From DATARH01 sp963712835 (lineage in GTDB: Bacteria > Pseudomonadota > Alphaproteobacteria > ATCC43930 > CGMCC-115725), in the NCBI GenBank assembly GCA_963712835.1, contig CAVQJJ010000005.1, forward strand, positions 248,001 through 312,000: DNA of 64,000 nucleotides, in the 5' to 3' direction. Made by a program: the position numbers and the translations under genes. Positions 60,463 to 64,000 of this stretch are shown here, piece after piece (positions within the stretch are counted from its first letter, which is position 1; the number at the start of each line of letters is the position of its first letter). The notes beneath the pieces are model-generated. The model did no database searches, was not told where the DNA came from, and saw only the letters and a program-made list of their open reading frames with translations.

Positions 60463-61578
60463 ATGGAAATGACCCTCTCCTTTCGCGCCGCCGTCCTGCA
60501 CGCGCCGAAGACCCCGCTGAAGATCGAGACCATCACCACCGGCGCGCTCAAACCCGGCGACGTGCGGGTGCGCATCAAGGCCGCCGGGCTGTGCCACACC
60601 GACCTCGAGGTCATCGAGGGCTCGCTGCGCTATCCGATGCCGATCGTGCTGGGCCATGAAGCGGCGGGCATCGTCGAGGAAGCCGGTTCGGCGGTAACGG
60701 GCGTTTCGGTCGGCGATCATGTGATCTTGTCGTGGAACCCGCATTGCGGGCATTGCTTCTATTGCGACCGCGATCTGCCGATCCTCTGCGAGACCTATCT
60801 CGCGCACGGACCCGAGGCGGTGGCCTTTGACGGCGAAAGCCGGGTCAGCCTTGCCGATGGCCGGGACCTCAAGCAGCTGATGTTTTTGGGCGCGTTCGGC
60901 GAATACTGCATCGTCCCGGCGGAGCAGGCGGTCGTCGTACCCAAGGAGCTGCCGTTCGACCGTGCCTGCCTGATCGGCTGCGGGGTGATGACGGGCGTGG
61001 GCGGCGCGCTCAATGTCGCGTCGATCGAATACGGCAGCGTCGCAATGGTGATCGGCTGCGGCGCGGTCGGCTTGTCGGCGGTGCAGGGCGCGCGGCTCGC
61101 CGGCGCCGGCGAGATCGTCGCGGTCGACCTCGACGACGCGAAGCTCGACCTCGCCGCGAAGATGGGCGCCACGACCCTCGTCAACGCGCGCCGCGACGAT
61201 GTCATGGCTGTCGCCAAGGCCAAGACCGGCGGACGCGGCGTCGACACGGTGTTGGAGGCCGCCGGCAGCCCGGCCGGTTTTGGGCTCAGCGTCGAGGCGG
61301 TGCGGCCGGGCGGCGAGGTGATCTGGCTCGGCAAGACCGATGTCGCCGCCGAGGTCGCGTTCCGCTGGGGCGCGCTGATGGGCGAGAAGCGCATCCGGCG
61401 GTCGAGCTATGGCGGGGCGCGGCCGGCGCGCGACTTCCCGATGCTGGCGCGCGCCTATCTCGATGGCAGGCTTTATCTCGACGAACTGATCACCCGCCGC
61501 ATTGCGCTCGACGAGATCAACGCCGGCTTCGCCGCCTTGAAGGCCGGCGAGGCGATCCGCAGCGTCGTGATGTTCTGA
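60463..61578 (+). CDS. Zinc-dependent class III-like alcohol dehydrogenase
   Basis: 371 residues from the ATG at 60463. Catalytic zinc motif AGLCHTDLEVIEG, GHE in VLGHEAAGIVEE, structural zinc Cys set in NPHCGHCFYCDRDLPILC, NAD motif VIGCGAVGLSAVQGA. S-(hydroxymethyl)glutathione dehydrogenase-like group; exact substrate unknown. Likely in one operon with the TauD gene upstream. Confidence 0.92.
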   Translation: MEMTLSFRAAVLHAPKTPLKIETITTGALKPGDVRVRIKAAGLCHTDLEVIEGSLRYPMPIVLGHEAAGIVEEAGSAVTGVSVGDHVILSWNPHCGHCFYCDRDLPILCETYLAHGPEAVAFDGESRVSLADGRDLKQLMFLGAFGEYCIVPAEQAVVVPKELPFDRACLIGCGVMTGVGGALNVASIEYGSVAMVIGCGAVGLSAVQGARLAGAGEIVAVDLDDAKLDLAAKMGATTLVNARRDDVMAVAKAKTGGRGVDTVLEAAGSPAGFGLSVEAVRPGGEVIWLGKTDVAAEVAFRWGALMGEKRIRRSSYGGARPARDFPMLARAYLDGRLYLDELITRRIALDEINAGFAALKAGEAIRSVVMF

Positions 61579-61672
61579 ATAGTCACCGCGGCCTGGGCAG
61601 AACCAACCTCGGCCCCTCGCGTTAACGAAAAGCCGGTGGCGAAACACGCAAGGCCGGCGCGAGGACGAAGCC

Positions 61673-61996
61673 ATGTATTTCTCGAATGAAAGCCTGCTCG
61701 TCATTCTGTTTGTCGGCATCATTGCCGGCTGGCTCGCCGGCAAGATCGTCGATGGCGGCGGGTTCGGGCTGATCGGCGATCTGGCGGTGGGTATCATCGG
61801 CGCCTTCATCGGCGACTGGCTGCTGCCGCGTCTCGGTATCCATCTCGGCACCGGAATCCTGTCGGCGATCCTCAATGCCACGATCGGCGCGATCGTTCTG
61901 CTGGTGATTATCCGGGTCATCGCCGGCAATCGCGGCTGGGGCGGCGGCTGGGGCAATGGCTGGAGCTGGCGCGGCCGGTGGGGCGGCCGCTGGTAG
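61673..61996 (+). CDS. GlsB/YeaQ/YmgE-family stress membrane protein
   Basis: 107 residues. Family core: LLVILFVGIIAGWLAGKIV, GFGLIGDLAVGIIGAFIG, and a C-terminal Gly/Trp-rich tail (RGWGGGWGNGWSWRGRWGG) not found in all members. Small inner-membrane protein of the transglycosylase-associated family. Confidence 0.9.
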   Translation: MYFSNESLLVILFVGIIAGWLAGKIVDGGGFGLIGDLAVGIIGAFIGDWLLPRLGIHLGTGILSAILNATIGAIVLLVIIRVIAGNRGWGGGWGNGWSWRGRWGGRW

Positions 61997-62397
61997 AATC
62001 CGCGGCCGTCTCTGCCGAAGAACACCAAGCTGGTGCGACTGAAATCAGGCTCCGCGCCTGGCGCACCGCGCGAAGGCGAGCCTCCGATAATCACCGCTCT
62101 CAGCTGCGCCGGTTCCGGCTATCTCAACCTGGGTCGCCCAGCCGGTATAGAAGAATTGGCGGGGGCTGGGCGATCTTTTAAGAGAGCGATGTCGACGCGT
62201 TTGTACGGCCGTTTGATCGTCCGCCGGATGGGGGAGAGAGCGCTTCCCGGGCAAACACGCGATCAGTTTTGCCTCGCCGTTGAAGAGCGGATTTTCTGGT
62301 GAAATACATTAGACGTATAAATTCGTAAATAAATTGTCTGGGAAAAAAACTAATCGTCCCCATGTGTAACCCGAAGTTTAAAATAATGGAGGTTCTC
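61997..62397. other. Intergenic, no gene seen
   Basis: 401 bp. AT-rich near 62290-62370 (GAAATACATTAGACGTATAA), which probably holds the promoter of the next gene. Frames through it lack family features. Confidence 0.45.
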
Positions 62398-62784
62398 ATG
62401 TTTTTAGGAAAGCCCATGATGGCAATAGCCGCGACTGCTCTGTGTGTTTGCGGCGGGGCTGCGACCGCCTCGGCACAGCAGAGTGGTTGCGCCAATTATT
62501 ATAATCAGGTGATGGGGGCCTATCAGACGATGGGGCCGAATTCGCCGCAGTACAATCAAATGGCCACTGATTACAGCGCGCGCTGTCTCTCCGGCGCCGC
62601 AGCCGCACCGAATCCCGCTTATTATCAGCAGCCTGCGCCGTACGGATATGCCCAGCCGGTGGCCGTGGATCCCGCGGCGGCCCTCGTCGGCGCTGCCGTC
62701 GTCGGAAGCGCCCTGGCTGGCGCGCTCGATGATAACCGCGGTTACAACGATCGCGGCGGATACTACCAAGGACGCCGCTGGTAG
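62398..62784 (+). CDS. Secreted Tyr/Gly-rich protein
   Basis: 128 residues from the ATG at 62398 (GGAGG just upstream). Signal peptide (PMMAIAATALCVCGGAATAS), a region with two Cys (SGCANYYNQVMGAYQ, YSARCLSG), a hydrophobic stretch (AAALVGAAVVGSALAGA) and a Gly/Tyr/Arg-rich end. Envelope-associated small protein of unknown role; similar in style to the 8120 gene. Confidence 0.7.
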   Translation: MFLGKPMMAIAATALCVCGGAATASAQQSGCANYYNQVMGAYQTMGPNSPQYNQMATDYSARCLSGAAAAPNPAYYQQPAPYGYAQPVAVDPAAALVGAAVVGSALAGALDDNRGYNDRGGYYQGRRW

Positions 62785-62816
62785 GGCGCGCTCGAACGGC
62801 CTTAACGGACGATCGG

Positions 62817-62842
62817 ATCGGCCATCCCTAAGGATGGCCGAT
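62817..62842. terminator. Hairpin after the secreted-protein gene
   Basis: 11-bp perfect inverted repeat ATCGGCCATCC / GGATGGCCGAT with four-base loop, 32 bp after the 62398 gene stop. Confidence 0.6.
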
Positions 62843-62911
62843 ATTCCGCCGAGGCGCTGACTTTCGGCCCGCGCTATTGCGTTGGCGGTGCGCGCAGATT
62901 GCCCGGCGCGT

Positions 62912-63470
62912 CTAGGTGCGCAGCTGCAGCGTCGTGAACACCGCGTCGATGTCGGCGAACTGCACCGCACCGCCGGCGGCGGGGCAGATGCTCGCATGCA
63001 CAACCCAGACATAGCCGCCGTGCCACGGCGGCCCCAGCCATTCGAAGGCGACGCAGTTGCGCCCGGCATCGGCGTGCTGGATCGTGCTTTGCGGGCGGCC
63101 CTTGACGAAGTTGCCCCATCCGGAACCGCGCCGGGTCATCTGGTTCATATCCTTGAAGTCATCGGGCATGTCGACGATTGATTCGGCTCCTATCGGATTC
63201 CACCCATAGCCGCCACCTTCGGGGCTATACGCCGCGAAAAACACAACGAGGGTGTCTACCGCCTTTGCGGGAGCCTGTGACTTCGGCGATCATCGCCTCG
63301 GCTTCCGCGGGGGGATCGGGCAGCGGCAACCTCGGCACCAGCCGCTCCGCCGCCATGTACACCGACAGCATCGAACAACTCCGCGGCGCCACCGGCCCGC
63401 GGCAGGTCAAGGTGCGGGCGGAGACGGCGGCGGCGGCCTTCACGACGCCGAGCAGCGGCAGCTGAAGCAT
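62912..63470 (-). pseudogene. Hypothetical exported protein, probable +1 frameshift
   Basis: Two adjacent frames make sense together. 63470-63264 reads a signal-like start then LTCRGPVAPRSCSMLSVYMA and LVPRLPLPDPPAEAEAMIAE. From 63262 the other frame reads VDTLVVFFAAYSPEGGGYGW to the end LQLRT. Deleting one G of a GG pair near 63259-63263 joins them (SRKAVDTLVVFF). The joined protein is about 185 residues with an N-terminal export signal; no domain is recognised. If the join is wrong, only the 110-residue frame 62912-63244 is a gene. Confidence 0.5.
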
Positions 63471-63541
63471 GTTTGGGAAGCACCCGAGCTGACGCCTGCG
63501 ACTCGGGGCTCAAAATTCATCTTGTACTAAATCTTACCGCC

Positions 63542-64000
63542 CTACTCGAACTTGGCGGGCGCCGAGAATGGTTTGGTGGCATCCACCACGAACATGATAA
63601 GGGCGCTCAGATCGGTCGTGCCGGCGTTAAAGACCTCCATCGTCATACCGGCCGTATGTCCGTTCATGGTGTGACCAGTCTCGACGTAGCTGATGCCGTT
63701 CGGCGTCCTTTGGCCCAATTTCCCGTTGATGACGTAAAAGGCCTCGGAGCCAAAATGCGAATGTATCGGAGTCTTGGCCCCCGGCGGTCCGTTGCCGTAG
63801 TTGACCCGGAGGAGGTATTCGGGCGCCGACAAGGGCGGGACGGGTCCAATTTCGGCCACCTTTGTGCCGCCGGGCGTCGCCCCGCCTTGCGACCCAAGCG
63901 TGAACAGCCATACTTTGCCGGCGACTTCGGCCGTCAATGACGGCGAGCCGTCATAGGTCACCGTGTCGGGGTTCCAACGGTACTCGCCGACAGCGGCCTT
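63542..64000 (-). CDS. Cupin-domain protein, cut by the window edge
   Basis: The frame is open to 64000 and stops at 63542, giving at least 152 residues without a start. Cupin signature IHSHFGSEAFYVINGKLGQR with conserved His, then HTMNGHTAGMTMEVFNAGT. Cupin enzymes or binding proteins of this size are small beta-barrels with one metal site. The N-terminus and start lie outside the window. Confidence 0.8.
   Translation of the reverse strand, partial: KAAVGEYRWNPDTVTYDGSPSLTAEVAGKVWLFTLGSQGGATPGGTKVAEIGPVPPLSAPEYLLRVNYGNGPPGAKTPIHSHFGSEAFYVINGKLGQRTPNGISYVETGHTMNGHTAGMTMEVFNAGTTDLSALIMFVVDATKPFSAPAKFE

Noticed and set aside
1..64000. tRNA, rRNA or intact transposase genes
   Set aside because: None could be recognised on either strand by reading; a covariance-model scan would be decisive for RNAs.

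Overview
The window is high-GC chromosomal DNA in which most genes have close relatives in Alphaproteobacteria (Rhodospirillales-, Reyranella- or Bradyrhizobium-like). This rests on domain types (DUF2076, DUF4167, DUF5681, tandem acyl-CoA dehydrogenases, many TauD/TfdA dioxygenases, a PhhA/HPPD/HmgA cluster) and on many REP-like inverted repeats. No rRNA, tRNA, CRISPR array, replication origin or intact transposase was seen. The genus cannot be fixed from sequence reading alone.

Layout. 0-2 kb: small membrane proteins and a DUF2076 protein. 2-6 kb: a translationally coupled hpd-phhA-hmgA operon for Phe/Tyr catabolism, with a divergent Lrp/AsnC regulator. 6-8 kb: a TRAFs-binding/Rossmann-like/class III cyclase fusion. 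8-16 kb: lipid- or xenobiotic-type catabolism (two acyl-CoA dehydrogenases, two alpha/beta hydrolases, an amidohydrolase, NIPSNAP, SDR). 16.5-19.2 kb: a lower-GC AlgI-like MBOAT plus AlgJ/AlgX-like pair for polysaccharide O-acetylation. 19.3-19.9 kb: a recombination scar. 20-25 kb: a flavin monooxygenase-like protein, a TauE exporter and two enolase-superfamily paralogues. 25-30 kb: sterol desaturase, hemerythrin, DUF6166, PhyH and TauD dioxygenases and small membrane proteins. 30-36 kb: an accessory stretch (DUF5681, a double beta-trefoil protein, a truncated ParE toxin, DUF5343, DUF4167, gene fragments). 35.6-37 kb: an M20 amidohydrolase with a frameshift. 37.4-41.2 kb: a tandem duplicated module of a GNAT-like gene and a PAS-like gene, tail-to-tail and overlapping, beside an orphan Cache-PAS histidine kinase. 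43.5-48 kb: hydantoinase A and an ADP-forming acyl-CoA synthetase. 48.4-52.2 kb: an HcnABC/hydroxyproline-dehydrogenase-like three-subunit flavoenzyme operon with a CmcJ-like oxygenase. 52.3-55.4 kb: a lower-GC island with a secreted protein and a cyclase-TPR protein, bracketed by two copies of a TauD 3' end. 55.4-64 kb: TauD enzymes, an S9 peptidase, a Gfo/Idh oxidoreductase, a zinc alcohol dehydrogenase and small envelope proteins, ending in a cupin gene cut by the window edge.

Two themes stand out. First, duplicated and rearranged gene fragments recur at 19.3, 34.6, 37-41 and 52.3/55.4 kb, alongside a composite repeat with imperfect terminal inverted repeats at 23.4 and 56.4 kb. Second, four otherwise normal genes, and probably a fifth, carry a single-base +1 frameshift, each explained by one extra base in a short homopolymer. 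This points either to consensus errors in the assembly or to real gene decay. The strongest candidate for an undescribed system is the duplicated GNAT-like/PAS-like module next to the histidine kinase at 37.4-43.3 kb.
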